64,000 nt of DNA from Streptomyces noursei (GCF_001646665.1 NZ_LWBU01000347.1:156269-220268), one strand, 5' to 3'; counted from the stretch's first letter, positions 44,589-54,030 are shown. The notes: generated by a model not told the origin, from the letters alone. Made by a program: numbers and translations.

Positions 44589-45404
44589 ATGCCCGAAGGA
44601 GACACCGTCTGGCTGACCGCCCACCGCCTGCACGCCGCCCTGGCGGGCCGGCCCCTGACCCGCTCCGACCTCCGCGTCCCGCGCCTGGCCACCGTCGACG
44701 TCACCGGGCGGACGCTGCTGGACGTCACCCCGCGCGGCAAGCACCTCCTCACCCGCATCGAAGGCGGGCTCACCCTCCACTCCCACCTCCGGATGGACGG
44801 CTCCTGGCGCGTCTACACCCCCGGTCAGCGCTGGAACGGCGGCCCCGACCACCAGATCCGGGCCATCCTCGGCACCGCCACCCACACGGCCGTGGGCTAC
44901 CGCCTCCCGGTCCTCGACCTGATCCGCACCAGCGACGAGTCCTCCGTCGTGGGCCATCTCGGGCCCGACCTCCTGGGGCCGGACTGGGACGCCGAGGAAG
45001 CCGTGCGCAGGGTGTGCGCCGATCCCTCGCGCCCGCTCGGCGAGGCGCTGCTCGACCAGCGGAACCTCGCGGGCATCGGCAATGTGTACAAGTGCGAGCT
45101 GGCGTTCATGGCACGGGTCACGCCCTGGCTCCCCGTCGGCGAGCTCGAGCCCGGCGTCCCCGAACGGCTGATCGCCACCGCCCACCGGCTTTTGGAGGCG
45201 AACAAGGAGCGCTTCGACCGGCGGACCATCCTCACCACCGACCGCCCGGACCGGAAGCTCTACGTCTACAGCCGGAAGAACCACCCCTGCTACCGCTGCG
45301 GGACGCTCATCCGCCGCCAGGAGGAGTCGGGCCGCGACCGCATCTCCTACTGGTGCCCGGGCTGCCAGTCCGGCCCGGCACCCCCGGCTCGGCCGGGCGG
45401 GTGA
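44589..45404 (+). CDS. nei: Endonuclease VIII-like DNA glycosylase (Nei/Fpg)
   Basis: A 271-residue glycosylase/AP lyase. The ATG at 44589 gives the obligatory N-terminal Pro2-Glu3 (MPEGDTVW) with catalytic Pro2. Other marks: RGKHLLTRIEGG, HLRMDGSWRV, ALLDQRNLAGIGNVYKCE (H2TH), and the zinc finger CYRCGTLI ... CPGC at the C-terminus. The last residues are Pro/Gly-rich. It removes oxidised pyrimidines. The lhr-nei order is the same as Rv3296-Rv3297 in M. tuberculosis, so the pair is old. Confidence 0.95.
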   Translation: MPEGDTVWLTAHRLHAALAGRPLTRSDLRVPRLATVDVTGRTLLDVTPRGKHLLTRIEGGLTLHSHLRMDGSWRVYTPGQRWNGGPDHQIRAILGTATHTAVGYRLPVLDLIRTSDESSVVGHLGPDLLGPDWDAEEAVRRVCADPSRPLGEALLDQRNLAGIGNVYKCELAFMARVTPWLPVGELEPGVPERLIATAHRLLEANKERFDRRTILTTDRPDRKLYVYSRKNHPCYRCGTLIRRQEESGRDRISYWCPGCQSGPAPPARPGG

Positions 45405-45494
45405 ACACAACCCCGAGGCGCTCCACCCGGCGGGTGAACGGGGCCGGGCGAACCCGTCGTGGGGCCCGCCGTCCGGTGTGACCAGCGCCCCCGT

Positions 45495-45767
45495 TCAGGA
45501 CCGGCCGGACCTTTCACCCGAACGGTGGTGCAGCCATACCGCCGTGAGGCGCAGGAGCCTGGAGCGGGTGCGCGCCGCGGGCGCCGTGCGGGCCGAGGCC
45601 ACGTGCACGGGCAACAGGCTCAGTCCCCAGCCGCCCGCCGCCACGGTGCCCTCCACGAGCCCCGCCTGACCGGGCGTCAGCGCCAGCCTCAACACCGCCC
45701 ACCACCACAGCCCGCCCACCACCAGTGCGAGAACGAGGGCGGGCAGCGGAATCCGTCGCCGTACCAT
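45495..45767 (-). CDS. Small membrane protein
   Basis: A 90-residue protein, ATG behind GGAGG at 5 nt. Two hydrophobic segments near the N-terminus (LPALVLALVVGGLWWWAVLR; GGWGLSLLPVHVA) then a basic tail (RTRSRLLRLTAVWLHHRSGE). No family recognised. It lies downstream of dps across a terminator. Confidence 0.65.
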   Translation of the reverse strand: MVRRRIPLPALVLALVVGGLWWWAVLRLALTPGQAGLVEGTVAAGGWGLSLLPVHVASARTAPAARTRSRLLRLTAVWLHHRSGERSGRS

Positions 45768-45810
45768 GGCCGCCTCCTCCGGTCGACGCTAGACCGGGAC
45801 GATCACATGG

Positions 45811-45870
45811 CGGGAGGGCGTACCGGTGCGCGCCTCCGGCGCACGCCGGGCGCTTCGGTACACCCTCCCG
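45811..45870 (-). terminator. Terminator after dps
   Basis: A long inverted repeat, CGGGAGGG(C/T)GTACCG in 15 bp (one G-U in the minus-strand RNA), with further pairing inside. It lies 48 bp downstream of the dps stop. Confidence 0.7.
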
Positions 45871-45917
45871 TTCATGTTCTTCCCGTCCCGGCGCTCAACG
45901 TCCAGCGCTCGACGGGA

Positions 45918-46403
45918 TCACGGGTTGTCCGCCTGGCGGCTCTCCGCCTGGAACATCCACGCGTGCTTCTCGAGGTCCGCGGTGAGGGCGATCAGGAGGT
46001 CCTGGGAGACCGGGTCCGGCTTGTCGGTGGTCTCGATCCGCTCCCGCATACGGCCGATCACGACCACGAGCGCATCGACCATGATCCTGACCGCTTCGTC
46101 GTCCTTGATCCAGCCGGTCGGCACGTTCTTGATCGCCGTGCTGGACGCGACCGTGCCGGCTCGGCCGTCCGGGGTGACGCCCAGGGCCGACGCGCGCTCC
46201 GCCATGACGTCGGAGTGCTGGCGGGCGGTGGCCACGACCTCGTCCAGCTGAAGGTGGATCGAGCGGAACCGCGGCCCGACCACGTTCCAGTGCACCTGCT
46301 TGGCCACGAGGGACAGGTCCACGGCGTCGATCAACGCGCCCTGCAGGGCTTCGCCGACCACCTTCAGGTCGGCGTCGGACAGCGGGCTCTTGACGACAGA
46401 CAT
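45918..46403 (-). CDS. dps: Dps-family ferritin-like DNA-protection protein
   Basis: A 161-residue protein; ATG behind GGAGGAT at 5 nt. The ferroxidase block KQVHWNVVGPRFRSIHLQLD leads into EVVATARQHSDVMAERASAL, then the intersubunit helices and EKHAWMFQAES. It has no long N- or C-terminal tail. It stores iron as ferric oxide and shields DNA. By position it should be the SCO5756 (DpsB) orthologue; that name is from memory. Confidence 0.92.
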   Translation of the reverse strand: MSVVKSPLSDADLKVVGEALQGALIDAVDLSLVAKQVHWNVVGPRFRSIHLQLDEVVATARQHSDVMAERASALGVTPDGRAGTVASSTAIKNVPTGWIKDDEAVRIMVDALVVVIGRMRERIETTDKPDPVSQDLLIALTADLEKHAWMFQAESRQADNP

Positions 46404-46493
46404 TCCGAATCCTCCGTTCCCGGCGCGCGACGGGATCGCACGCCCGACCACCATTGCACATATGACCTAAAACGGGCATTCGGAGTAAACGAA

Positions 46494-46529
46494 AGCCCCG
46501 GTCGGCCATTCGGGTACCCGACCGGGGCT
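46494..46529 (-). terminator. Terminator after clgR
   Basis: A 12-bp stem (AGCCCCGGTCGG and its inverse), followed on the minus strand by TTTCGTTT. It lies 79 bp downstream of the clgR stop. Confidence 0.8.
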
Positions 46530-46607
46530 CAGCCCAAAACGTGCGATCTCCGAAGAGAGTCCCGCATGCCCTCGTGCGAGCGCTCGCAGGAGCGCGGCTG
46601 AGGGCAC

Positions 46608-46991
46608 TCAGGCGGCGACGACGTCCACCGCCTCCGCTGGTGCCTTGATGGTCACCCGCTCGGTCGGCACGCCTGCCACCGACGTCACGGACACAGAATT
46701 GAGCATCGGGCGTACTGGTGCCGGCACCGGCTCACTCGCCGCTGCCGATTCGGCCAGCTCAGCCAGCGAGAGCTCGTCGCTCACCTCTCGCATGAGCTCG
46801 GACATCCGTACGTCAAGCGCGTCGCAGATCGCGGAGAGCAGCTCGGAGGAAGCCTCCTTCTGCCCCCGCTCCACCTCGGAGAGATAGCCGAGCGAAACTC
46901 GGGCGGACGAGGAGACTTCGCGCAGAGTACGGCCCTGGCGCTGGCGCTGCCGACGCAGCACGTCACCCAACAGGCGACGGAGCAGAATCAT
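46608..46991 (-). CDS. clgR: Transcriptional regulator ClgR
   Basis: A 127-residue HTH protein; the ATG at 46991 has GGAGGG 8 nt upstream, while an open frame further up has no support. XRE helix-turn-helix at ~10-65: RRQRQRQGRTLREVSSSARV, then SLGYLSEVERGQKEASSELL. ClgR activates clp protease and lon genes; it is degraded by ClpP itself. The C-terminus ends VVAA, a degron-like tail as in ClgR of S. lividans, where the last Ala pair is needed for turnover. Its position next to cinA-pgsA also matches corynebacterial and mycobacterial clgR. Confidence 0.9.
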   Translation of the reverse strand: MILLRRLLGDVLRRQRQRQGRTLREVSSSARVSLGYLSEVERGQKEASSELLSAICDALDVRMSELMREVSDELSLAELAESAAASEPVPAPVRPMLNSVSVTSVAGVPTERVTIKAPAEAVDVVAA

Positions 46992-47100
46992 CGGTGGCTC
47001 CCTCCTCGGACCGTGTAGCCGCATCCTTCACGCCCCACCGTACCGCCTCGCGCTGCGGCCGTGCGGGGAGCGATGACGTGTTCACTCAGGGCTGCAAACA

Positions 47101-47622
47101 TCAGTTCCCCCCGTTCTGTTCCGTATCCTGTGCCCGCGCATTTCCCGAGAGTTCGCCCACGAGCAGTTCCAGCACGCTCCGTACACTCTCTCTACGAATT
47201 TCCGCACGGTCGCCGTTCAATCGCAGTGCGGCGACTTTCCCCGCACCGAGGGCCCCGCCGGCCGGTCCGCAGACGGCGACGTACACCGTCCCCACGGGCT
47301 GTCCGTCCTGCGGGTCGGGACCCGCCACACCGGTCGTCGCGATGCCCCATCCGGCCGCCAGCCGGTCCCGCACACCTGCCGCCATCTGCAGCGCGACATC
47401 CGGATCGACCGCACCGCGCCGCTCCAGCAGGGCCGCGTCCACACCGAGCAGGTCACGCTTCAGTGCGGTCGCGTACGCCGTGACCGACCCCCGGAAGGCT
47501 CGCGAGGCGCCGGGCACGGACGTCAGTTCCGCCGCCACCAGACCACCGGTGAGCGACTCGGCGACCGCGACCGTCTGGTCACTCTCCGCGAGGAGGGCCA
47601 GGGCGCGTGCCGCCGCGGTCAT
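47101..47622 (-). CDS. CinA C-terminal-domain protein (nicotinamide-nucleotide amidase type)
   Basis: A 173-residue protein made of the PncC/CinA-C domain only: VAVAESLTGGLVAAELTSVP, GSVTAYATALKRDLLGV, GWGIATTGVAGPDPQDGQPV, GTVYVAV. The family deamidates nicotinamide mononucleotide. The N-terminal CinA domain is absent, as is usual in actinobacteria. Start overlaps pgsA (ATGA). clgR follows after 109 bp. Confidence 0.9.
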   Translation of the reverse strand: MTAAARALALLAESDQTVAVAESLTGGLVAAELTSVPGASRAFRGSVTAYATALKRDLLGVDAALLERRGAVDPDVALQMAAGVRDRLAAGWGIATTGVAGPDPQDGQPVGTVYVAVCGPAGGALGAGKVAALRLNGDRAEIRRESVRSVLELLVGELSGNARAQDTEQNGGN

Positions 47623-48305
47623 CGTCCCGGCTCCGTCCCGGTGCGCGGCGGCGCCTTCAGCGCGCGCTCGGCCGCGAGCCCCCGGCGCCGCAGGACCACC
47701 GCCTGCCGCACGTAGTCGAGCCCGGTCACGACCGTCAGCACGACGGCCACCGCCATCACCCAGAAGCGCAGGGTCGCCAGCGGCCCGGTCAGCGCCAGGA
47801 CGTACATCCCGACCGCCGTGCCCTGCGCCAGCGTCTTCATCTTGCCGCCGCGGCTGGCCGGAATGACTCCGTGGCGGATCACCCAGAACCGCATCAGGGT
47901 GATGCCCAGCTCCCGGAAGAGGATCACTCCGGTCACCCACCAGGGCAGGTCGCCCAGCGCCGACAGGCAGATCAGGCCGGCCGCCATGATCGCCTTGTCG
48001 GCGATCGGGTCGGCGATCTTCCCGAAGTCCGTGACCAGGTTGTACGCGCGGGCCAGGTGGCCGTCGAAGATGTCGGTGATCATGGCGACGGCGAACGCCG
48101 CCCATGCCCACGCCCGCCACGCCGGGTCGTAGCCGCCGTCCTGGAGCAGGAGCACGACGAACGCCGGCACGAGCACCAGCCGCACCATGGTGAGGATGTT
48201 GGCGATGTTCCACAGGCTGGCCTGATTGACCGCCGCGGCTCCCAGCTTGCCGCCGGGCGCCGGCCTACCCGTACCGCCCGCGGCGGAGGCCGGGGCTCCG
48301 GTCAT
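47619..48305 (-). CDS. pgsA: CDP-alcohol phosphatidyltransferase (PgsA)
   Basis: A 228-residue integral membrane enzyme. The CDP-alcohol motif DIFDGHLARAYNLVTDFGKI is followed by ADPIADK, giving DG-x2-AR-x8-G-x3-D-x3-D. Helices flank it (MVRLVLVPAFVVLLL; FWVMAVAVVLTVVTGLDYVR). It likely makes phosphatidylglycerophosphate from CDP-DAG and glycerol-3-phosphate. It overlaps rimO at its start (ATGA) and cinA at its end. Confidence 0.92.
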   Translation of the reverse strand: MTGAPASAAGGTGRPAPGGKLGAAAVNQASLWNIANILTMVRLVLVPAFVVLLLQDGGYDPAWRAWAWAAFAVAMITDIFDGHLARAYNLVTDFGKIADPIADKAIMAAGLICLSALGDLPWWVTGVILFRELGITLMRFWVIRHGVIPASRGGKMKTLAQGTAVGMYVLALTGPLATLRFWVMAVAVVLTVVTGLDYVRQAVVLRRRGLAAERALKAPPRTGTEPGR

Positions 48306-49783
48306 CTGCCCGCCTCCTCAAGACACTGGGCCACCAGGTCGACGCCCTCCGTGCCGACGACCTTGGCCGTCACCATCCGGCCCGGCACCAGCCCGTCGGC
48401 CGACGTGAAGACCACCTGGCCGTCGGTCTCGGGCGCCTGGTGCGCGGCACGCCCGACGGCGCCGTCGCCGCCCGGCGTCGTGTCCACCGACTCGACCAGC
48501 ACCTCCAGGGTCTCGCCGAGCCGCTCCTCCGCGCGCTGCGCGGTCAGCTCCTCCGCGAGGCGCGACAGGTGGGCGAGCCGCTCGTCGACGACCTCCTGGT
48601 CGAGCTTGTCCTCGTACGTGGCGGCTTCGGTGCCGTCCTCGTCCGAGTACCCGAACACGCCGATGGCGTCGAGCCGGGCGTGCGTGATGAAGCGTTCCAG
48701 CTCCGCGAAGTCCTCCTCGCGCTCGCCGGGGAACCCGACGATGAAGTTGGACCGCACACCGGCCTGCGGCGCCTTGCCCCGGATGGTGTCCAGCAGCTCC
48801 AGGAACCGGTCGGTGTCCCCGAAGCGCCGCATCGCGCGCAGCACGTCGGGGGCCGAGTGCTGGAAGGACAGGTCGAAGTAGGGGGCGACCTTCTCCGTCG
48901 ACGTCAGGACGTCGATGAGCCCGGGCCGCATCTCGGCCGGCTGGAGGTAGCTGACGCGGACGCGCTCGATGCCGTCGACCGCGGCGAGCTCGGGCAGCAG
49001 CGTCTCCAGGAGCCGGATGTCGCCGAGGTCCTTGCCGTACGAGGTGTTGTTCTCGGAGACCAGCATGATCTCCTTCACGCCCTGTCCGGCCAGCCAGCGC
49101 GTCTCGCCCAGCACGTCGCTGGGGCGCCGGGACACGAAGGAGCCGCGGAAGGACGGGATGGCGCAGAACGAGCAGCGGCGGTCGCAGCCGGAGGCGAGCT
49201 TCACCGAGGCGACGGGGCTGGTGTCCAGCCGGCGGCGCAGCGGCGCGCGCGGCCCGGACGCGGGCGCGACACCCTCGGGCAGGTCCTCGGGGGCGGGCGC
49301 GGGCTCCTCCTGCGCGTGGCCCGGCAGGGCGATCCCGGCGGCGGCCTCCTGGCGCTGCACCGGGCTGAGGGGCAGCAGCTTGCGCCGGTCGCGCGGGGTG
49401 TGGGCCTCCACGCTCCCGCCGCTCAGGATGGTCTGGAGGCGGGTGGAGATGTCGGCGTAGTCGTCGAAGCCCAGGACGCCGTCGGCCTCGGGGAGCGCCT
49501 CGGCCAGCTCCTTGCCGTACCGCTCGGCCATGCAACCGACGGCGACGACGGCCTGGGTGCGGCCGTGGTCCTTGAGATCATTCGCTTCGAGCAGGGCGTC
49601 GACGGAGTCCTTCTTGGCGGCCTCGACGAAGCCGCAGGTGTTGACGACCGCGACGTCCGCGTCGGCGGCTTCCTCGACGAGCTCCCAGCCGTCCGCTGCC
49701 AAGCGGCCTGCGAGCTCCTCCGAGTCCACCTCGTTACGGGCGCAGCCAAGAGTGACAAGGGCGACGGTACGGCGTTCGGGCAT
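48302..49783 (-). CDS. rimO: Ribosomal protein uS12 methylthiotransferase
   Basis: A 493-residue radical-SAM enzyme that methylthiolates Asp88/89 of uS12. Cys ligands: LGCARNEVDSE, NTCGFVEAAKKDSVDALLEA (RimO-type), VGCMAERYG; the cluster CDRRCSFCAIPSFRGSFVSR; C-terminal TRAM domain. The insert between ~145 and 190 is Ala/Pro/Glu-rich. The ATG start has only a GAG 3 nt upstream. It is the first gene of the rimO-pgsA-cinA run. Confidence 0.95.
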   Translation of the reverse strand: MPERRTVALVTLGCARNEVDSEELAGRLAADGWELVEEAADADVAVVNTCGFVEAAKKDSVDALLEANDLKDHGRTQAVVAVGCMAERYGKELAEALPEADGVLGFDDYADISTRLQTILSGGSVEAHTPRDRRKLLPLSPVQRQEAAAGIALPGHAQEEPAPAPEDLPEGVAPASGPRAPLRRRLDTSPVASVKLASGCDRRCSFCAIPSFRGSFVSRRPSDVLGETRWLAGQGVKEIMLVSENNTSYGKDLGDIRLLETLLPELAAVDGIERVRVSYLQPAEMRPGLIDVLTSTEKVAPYFDLSFQHSAPDVLRAMRRFGDTDRFLELLDTIRGKAPQAGVRSNFIVGFPGEREEDFAELERFITHARLDAIGVFGYSDEDGTEAATYEDKLDQEVVDERLAHLSRLAEELTAQRAEERLGETLEVLVESVDTTPGGDGAVGRAAHQAPETDGQVVFTSADGLVPGRMVTAKVVGTEGVDLVAQCLEEAGR

Positions 49784-50120
49784 GGACTCAAGACTACTTC
49801 GTCCCAGCGACACCCCCGCCGCTCAGGGGTCCCGGCGGCACCTCCCCGCCCGTCCCGCCGCACGACGGGACGGTCGCCCCCGCTGCCCCGCCCGCGAAAC
49901 CACCCGGTCCGGTGGTCCGCCGCCGCCCCCGCCCCCGCCCCGGGCGCACCCGGCCCCAGGCCCGCCCGCGCCCCGGGCCACGGCCCGCCCGCGCCCCGGC
50001 CCGCCCCGTCCCGCGCCCCCCGTGGCCGCACCGGAAGAAGACGAAACCCCGGGGCGGTGAACCGCCCCGGGGAAGAACCACCTCACCGACCGCGCCCCTG
50101 CGGTCACCCGCACGGGGCGG
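49784..50120. other. Gene-free C-rich gap between rimO and the RodZ-like gene
   Basis: A 337-bp region with degenerate CCCGCCC(G)/GCCCCGG runs, strongly C-rich on the plus strand. It contains one clear terminator hairpin at 50047-50072. No coding evidence. Confidence 0.5.
50047..50072 (-). terminator. Terminator after the RodZ-like gene
   Basis: A perfect 12-bp stem, CCCCGGGGCGGT and its inverse, with a nearly absent loop; on the minus strand it is followed by TTTCGTCTT. It lies 49 bp past the stop. Confidence 0.8.
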
Positions 50121-51011
50121 TCATCCGACCTCGGGGTCGCCCTTGGTGTAGGTGAGGCGCTCGACCTGGCCGGGCTCGAACTCGTCGGCGACCTTCTTGC
50201 CGTTCACGAAGATCTCGATCGCCCCGGCGTTGCCCAGGATCAGGTCCAGCCGCTCGTCGTCCTGGAAGGTCTTGGAGTCGCCCTTGAGGAGCAGCCCGTC
50301 GAAGAGGAGCTTGCCGTCGCGGGCCTTGGCGGAGATCCAGCTCTTGTCGTCGATCGCGGTGAGCTTGACCGTCACCTTGTCCTTGGGCGCGGCGGCGATG
50401 GCGCTCTCGGACGGTGCGGGCGGCGGGGCGACCACCTTGGGCGGCTTGGGCTTGCCGGTGGCCTTCTGCGCCGGGGCCGGGCCCTCGGCGACATGGGTGG
50501 AGCGCGATCCGCCGCCGTCCCCGTTGAACAGGGTGAAGCCGACGAAGCCGATCACCGCCACGATGGCGGCGACCATGGCGGCCGTCCAGTTGGGCCGCCG
50601 CCGCTCCGGGCGGATGCGTTCGGCCTCGAACAGCGGTGCGGCGGGCGTGGGCGACGGGCGGCCGCCGTGCGCGGCGTCGTACTGCTCGACCAGGGCCGCG
50701 GGGTCGAGGCCGACCGCGCGGGCGAGCGTGCGGACGTGGCCACGGGCGTACACGTCGCCGCCGCACCGGGAGAAGTCGTCCTCCTCGATGGCGTGCACGA
50801 TGGGGATGCGGACGCGCGTGGAGGTGCTGACCTCCTCCACCGTCAGACCCGCGTCGATACGTGCCTGCTGCAGCGCACGGCCGATCGAGGGCCGGTCGTC
50901 CTCGGGATTGTCAGGGACGTCCGCGACGCCCTCGGCGCCCGCGGTACGCGTGTCGTCCGTGGTGTCGGGGGTCGAAGGACGGTCGTCTTCGGGGGATTTG
51001 CCGATGGACAC
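50121..51011 (-). CDS. RodZ-like helix-turn-helix membrane protein
   Basis: A 296-residue protein; GTG start 7 nt after AAGG. Acidic N-terminus (~1-45); HTH_25 domain (~45-110: SIGRALQQARIDAGLTVEEV, RVRIPIVHAIEEDDFSRCGG, DVYARGHVRTLARAVGLDP); one membrane helix (~143-165: WTAAMVAAIVAVIGFVGFTL); Pro-rich linker; and an extracytoplasmic DUF4115 domain (~200-296). This is the RodZ layout, a cytoskeleton anchor in rods, but in Streptomyces the function is unclear. It lies next to ftsK. A promoter-like element sits 41 bp upstream. Confidence 0.85.
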   Translation of the reverse strand: MSIGKSPEDDRPSTPDTTDDTRTAGAEGVADVPDNPEDDRPSIGRALQQARIDAGLTVEEVSTSTRVRIPIVHAIEEDDFSRCGGDVYARGHVRTLARAVGLDPAALVEQYDAAHGGRPSPTPAAPLFEAERIRPERRRPNWTAAMVAAIVAVIGFVGFTLFNGDGGGSRSTHVAEGPAPAQKATGKPKPPKVVAPPPAPSESAIAAAPKDKVTVKLTAIDDKSWISAKARDGKLLFDGLLLKGDSKTFQDDERLDLILGNAGAIEIFVNGKKVADEFEPGQVERLTYTKGDPEVG

Positions 51012-51051
51012 GGGGGCGCCTTTCGAGCGTGTAACCACCTGCTGGAGGTTC

Positions 51052-51082
51052 AGTCTATGGGTGGTACGAAAGGGTGGAGCAA
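51052..51082 (-). promoter_or_regulatory. Candidate promoter of the RodZ-like gene
   Basis: Minus strand: TTGCTC, 19 nt, TAGACT. The -10 agrees well with the HrdB-type consensus TAGAPuT; the spacing is a little long. Confidence 0.45.
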
Positions 51083-51216
51083 CCGGGCGGACGCACTTTG
51101 TACGCCATCGGAATGGCCGGGCGTCCGAGGGGCGGGACAACTGCCCCCGCCCCTCCTTCCAACTTGACGTACGGCGGAGGGAAACGGTTGCTCCCGAACT
51201 TGTCACGCGGAGAGTC

Positions 51217-54030
51217 CTACGACTCCGACTCCCCCCGGATGACGGCGAGTACTCCATCCAGCTCATCCGGTTTGACAAGGACGTCCCGCGCCTTGGACCC
51301 CTGGCTCGGTCCGACGATGTTGCGCGACTCCATCAGGTCCATCAGCCGGCCCGCCTTGGCGAAGCCCACGCGCAGCTTGCGCTGGAGCATGGACGTCGAG
51401 CCGAACTGGGTGGTGACGACCAGCTCGGCGGCCTGGCACAGCAGGTCGAGGTCGTCGCCGATGTCCTCGTCGATCTCCTTCTTCTGCTTGGTGCCGACCG
51501 TGACGTCGTCGCGGAAGACGGGCGCCATCTGGTCCTTGCAGTGCCGTACGACCGCCTGGACCTCCTCCTCGGTGACGAAGGCGCCCTGCATGCGGACCGG
51601 CTTGTTGGCCCCCATCGGCAGGAACAGGCCATCGCCCTTGCCGATCAGCTTCTCGGCGCCCGGCTGGTCGAGGATGACCCGGCTGTCGGCGAGCGACGAG
51701 GTGGCGAAGGCGAGCCGGGACGGCACGTTCGCCTTGATGAGGCCGGTGACGACGTCGACCGAGGGCCGCTGGGTGGCCAGCACGAGGTGGATGCCGGCGG
51801 CGCGCGCCAGCTGGGTGATGCGGACGATCGCGTCCTCGACGTCCCGGGGCGCGACCATCATCAGGTCGGCCAGCTCGTCGACGATGACCAGGAGGTACGG
51901 GTAGGGCTGGAGCTCGCGCTCGCTGCCCTCCGGCGGCTTGACCTTGCCGGCGCGCACGGCGGCGTTGAAGTCGTCGATGTGCCGGTAGCCGTACGCCGCG
52001 AGGTCGTCGTAGCGCAGGTCCATCTCCCGCACCACCCACTGGAGGGCCTCGGCGGCCCGCTTGGGGTTGGTGATGATCGGCGTGATCAGGTGCGGGATGC
52101 CCTCGTAGGCGGTCAGCTCGACCCGCTTGGGGTCGACGAGCACCATCCGGACGTCCTCGGGGGTCGCCCTTATCATCACCGAGGTGATCAGGCAGTTGAT
52201 GCACGACGACTTGCCGGACCCGGTGGCACCGGCGACCAGGATGTGCGGCATCTTCGCGAGGTTGGCCATCACGTAGCCGCCCTCGACGTCCTTGCCGAGC
52301 GCCACCAGCATCGGGTGGTCGTCCTCGGCGGCGTCCGCGAGGCGCAGCACGTCGCCGAGGTTGACCATCTCGCGGTCGGTGTTGGGGATCTCGATGCCCA
52401 CGGCGGACTTGCCGGGGATCGGGGAGATGATCCGTACGTCGGGGCTGGCGACGGCGTACGCGATGTTCTTCGTCAGCGCCGTGATCCGCTCGACCTTCAC
52501 GGCCGGGCCCAGCTCCACCTCGTACCGGGTGACCGTCGGACCGCGGGTGAAGCCGGTGACGGCGGCGTCCACCTTGAACTCGGAGAACACGTTCGTCAGT
52601 GACGCGACGATCGCGTCGTTGGCGGCGCTGCGTGTCTTCCCGGGGCCGCCGCGCTCCAGCAGGTTGAGCGACGGGAGGGCGTAGGTGATGTCCCCGGCGA
52701 GCCGGAGCTGCTCGGCGCGCTGCGGCAGTTCCTGCGGCTCGTCGCGGACGGGTGCGGGCTTGGTGAGGTCCGGTACGAGGCCGCCGGGCGTCTGCGCCTC
52801 CCGCGCGGGCGGTACGGAGCCGGTGTCGCCGGCCCCGCGCGCAACCCGCGCGCCCCGGGTGTCCCTGGCCTCCCGGGCGTCCCGTCCCCGGTCGCCGGTC
52901 ACGTCCCGCGTCAGGTCGGCGACCACCGGGGAGGGCGGCATGCCGTTGAGCACGGCACCGTCCAGCGCGGCGGCCGCGGCGGCGGCCACGTCGACGGCGT
53001 CCAGGGGCCGGTCGAAGTCCGGCTCGGCGGCCGGGGCGGCCGCCCTGCGGGGCCGCCTGCGCCGGGTGAGCGCCTCCTCCTCGGCGTCCTCGGGGTCGTA
53101 CGCCGAGGGCTGCGCCCCGCCCCGCCGGGAGCGGGCGGGCAGTGCCTCGCGCCACTGCTCGTCGTACCGCTCGTCGTCGACGCCCACCTCGCCGGGGAGG
53201 GGCTCGACGATGCCGAGCCGTACGCCGAGCGCCCGCAGCCGCTGCGGGATGGCGTTGACGGGGGTGGCCGTGACGACGAGCAGTCCGAACACGGTGAGCA
53301 GCACCAGCATCGGTACGGCGAGGACCTCGCCCATCATGAAGATCAGCGGCTTGGAGGCGGCCCAGCCGATCAGACCGCCCGCGTCGCGCACCGCCTCGCT
53401 GCCCAGGTCCCGCCCGGGCGAGCCGCAGGCGATGTGCACCTGGCCGAGTACGCCGATGACGAGCGCGGACAGGCCGATCACGATCCGCCCGTTGGCCTCC
53501 GGCTTCTCGGGGTGGAGGATCAGCCGGACGGCGATGGAGCCGACGAGGAGCGGGGCGAGCAGGTCGAGCCGGCCGAAGGCGCCGGTCACCAGCATCTCCA
53601 CCAGGTCGCCCACCGGGCCCTGGAGGTTGGCCCAGGTCCCGGCCGCGACGATCAGGGCGACGCCGAGCAGCAGCAGCGCCAGGCCGTCCTTGCGGTGCGC
53701 CGGGTCGAGCCCCTTGGCGCCGCGCCCTATGCCGCGGAGCATGGCGCCGACCGCGTGGGCGAGGCCCAGCCAGAGGGCGCGCACGAGCCGGTAGACGCCC
53801 GCGGTCGGGGAGGGTGCCGTCCTCGGCGCGGCCTTCTTGGCCGCCGCCTTCCTGGCGGGTGCCTTCCTCGCGCCCCGGGCGGCGGGCCCGGCCGCCTTCG
53901 CGGATGCGGACTTCTTCGCGGGGGGCTTGGCCGGGGCGGCCTTCTTCGCCGCGCCGGTGGTACGGCCGGCGCGCGGCCGCGCGGTGCCCGCCGCGCCCTG
54001 GGAACCCTTGCCGGACGTACGTGAGGCCAT
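51217..54030 (-). CDS. ftsK: DNA translocase FtsK
   Basis: A 937-residue protein. N-terminal basic Ala/Lys-rich tail (~1-75); membrane helices (~100-270, e.g. KDGLALLLLGVALIVAAGTW, AVPMLVLLTVFGLLVVT); a charged, disordered linker (~285-470); the motor (~480-840) with Walker A VAGATGSGKSSCIN near 600, Walker B YLLVIVDELADLMMV and ATQRPSVDVVTGLIKANVPS; and a C-terminal winged-helix gamma domain that reads KOPS. It pumps chromosomes away from closing septa. The ATG at 54030 has a poor ribosome site, so an alternative start is possible. Confidence 0.96.
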   Translation of the reverse strand: MASRTSGKGSQGAAGTARPRAGRTTGAAKKAAPAKPPAKKSASAKAAGPAARGARKAPARKAAAKKAAPRTAPSPTAGVYRLVRALWLGLAHAVGAMLRGIGRGAKGLDPAHRKDGLALLLLGVALIVAAGTWANLQGPVGDLVEMLVTGAFGRLDLLAPLLVGSIAVRLILHPEKPEANGRIVIGLSALVIGVLGQVHIACGSPGRDLGSEAVRDAGGLIGWAASKPLIFMMGEVLAVPMLVLLTVFGLLVVTATPVNAIPQRLRALGVRLGIVEPLPGEVGVDDERYDEQWREALPARSRRGGAQPSAYDPEDAEEEALTRRRRPRRAAAPAAEPDFDRPLDAVDVAAAAAAALDGAVLNGMPPSPVVADLTRDVTGDRGRDAREARDTRGARVARGAGDTGSVPPAREAQTPGGLVPDLTKPAPVRDEPQELPQRAEQLRLAGDITYALPSLNLLERGGPGKTRSAANDAIVASLTNVFSEFKVDAAVTGFTRGPTVTRYEVELGPAVKVERITALTKNIAYAVASPDVRIISPIPGKSAVGIEIPNTDREMVNLGDVLRLADAAEDDHPMLVALGKDVEGGYVMANLAKMPHILVAGATGSGKSSCINCLITSVMIRATPEDVRMVLVDPKRVELTAYEGIPHLITPIITNPKRAAEALQWVVREMDLRYDDLAAYGYRHIDDFNAAVRAGKVKPPEGSERELQPYPYLLVIVDELADLMMVAPRDVEDAIVRITQLARAAGIHLVLATQRPSVDVVTGLIKANVPSRLAFATSSLADSRVILDQPGAEKLIGKGDGLFLPMGANKPVRMQGAFVTEEEVQAVVRHCKDQMAPVFRDDVTVGTKQKKEIDEDIGDDLDLLCQAAELVVTTQFGSTSMLQRKLRVGFAKAGRLMDLMESRNIVGPSQGSKARDVLVKPDELDGVLAVIRGESES

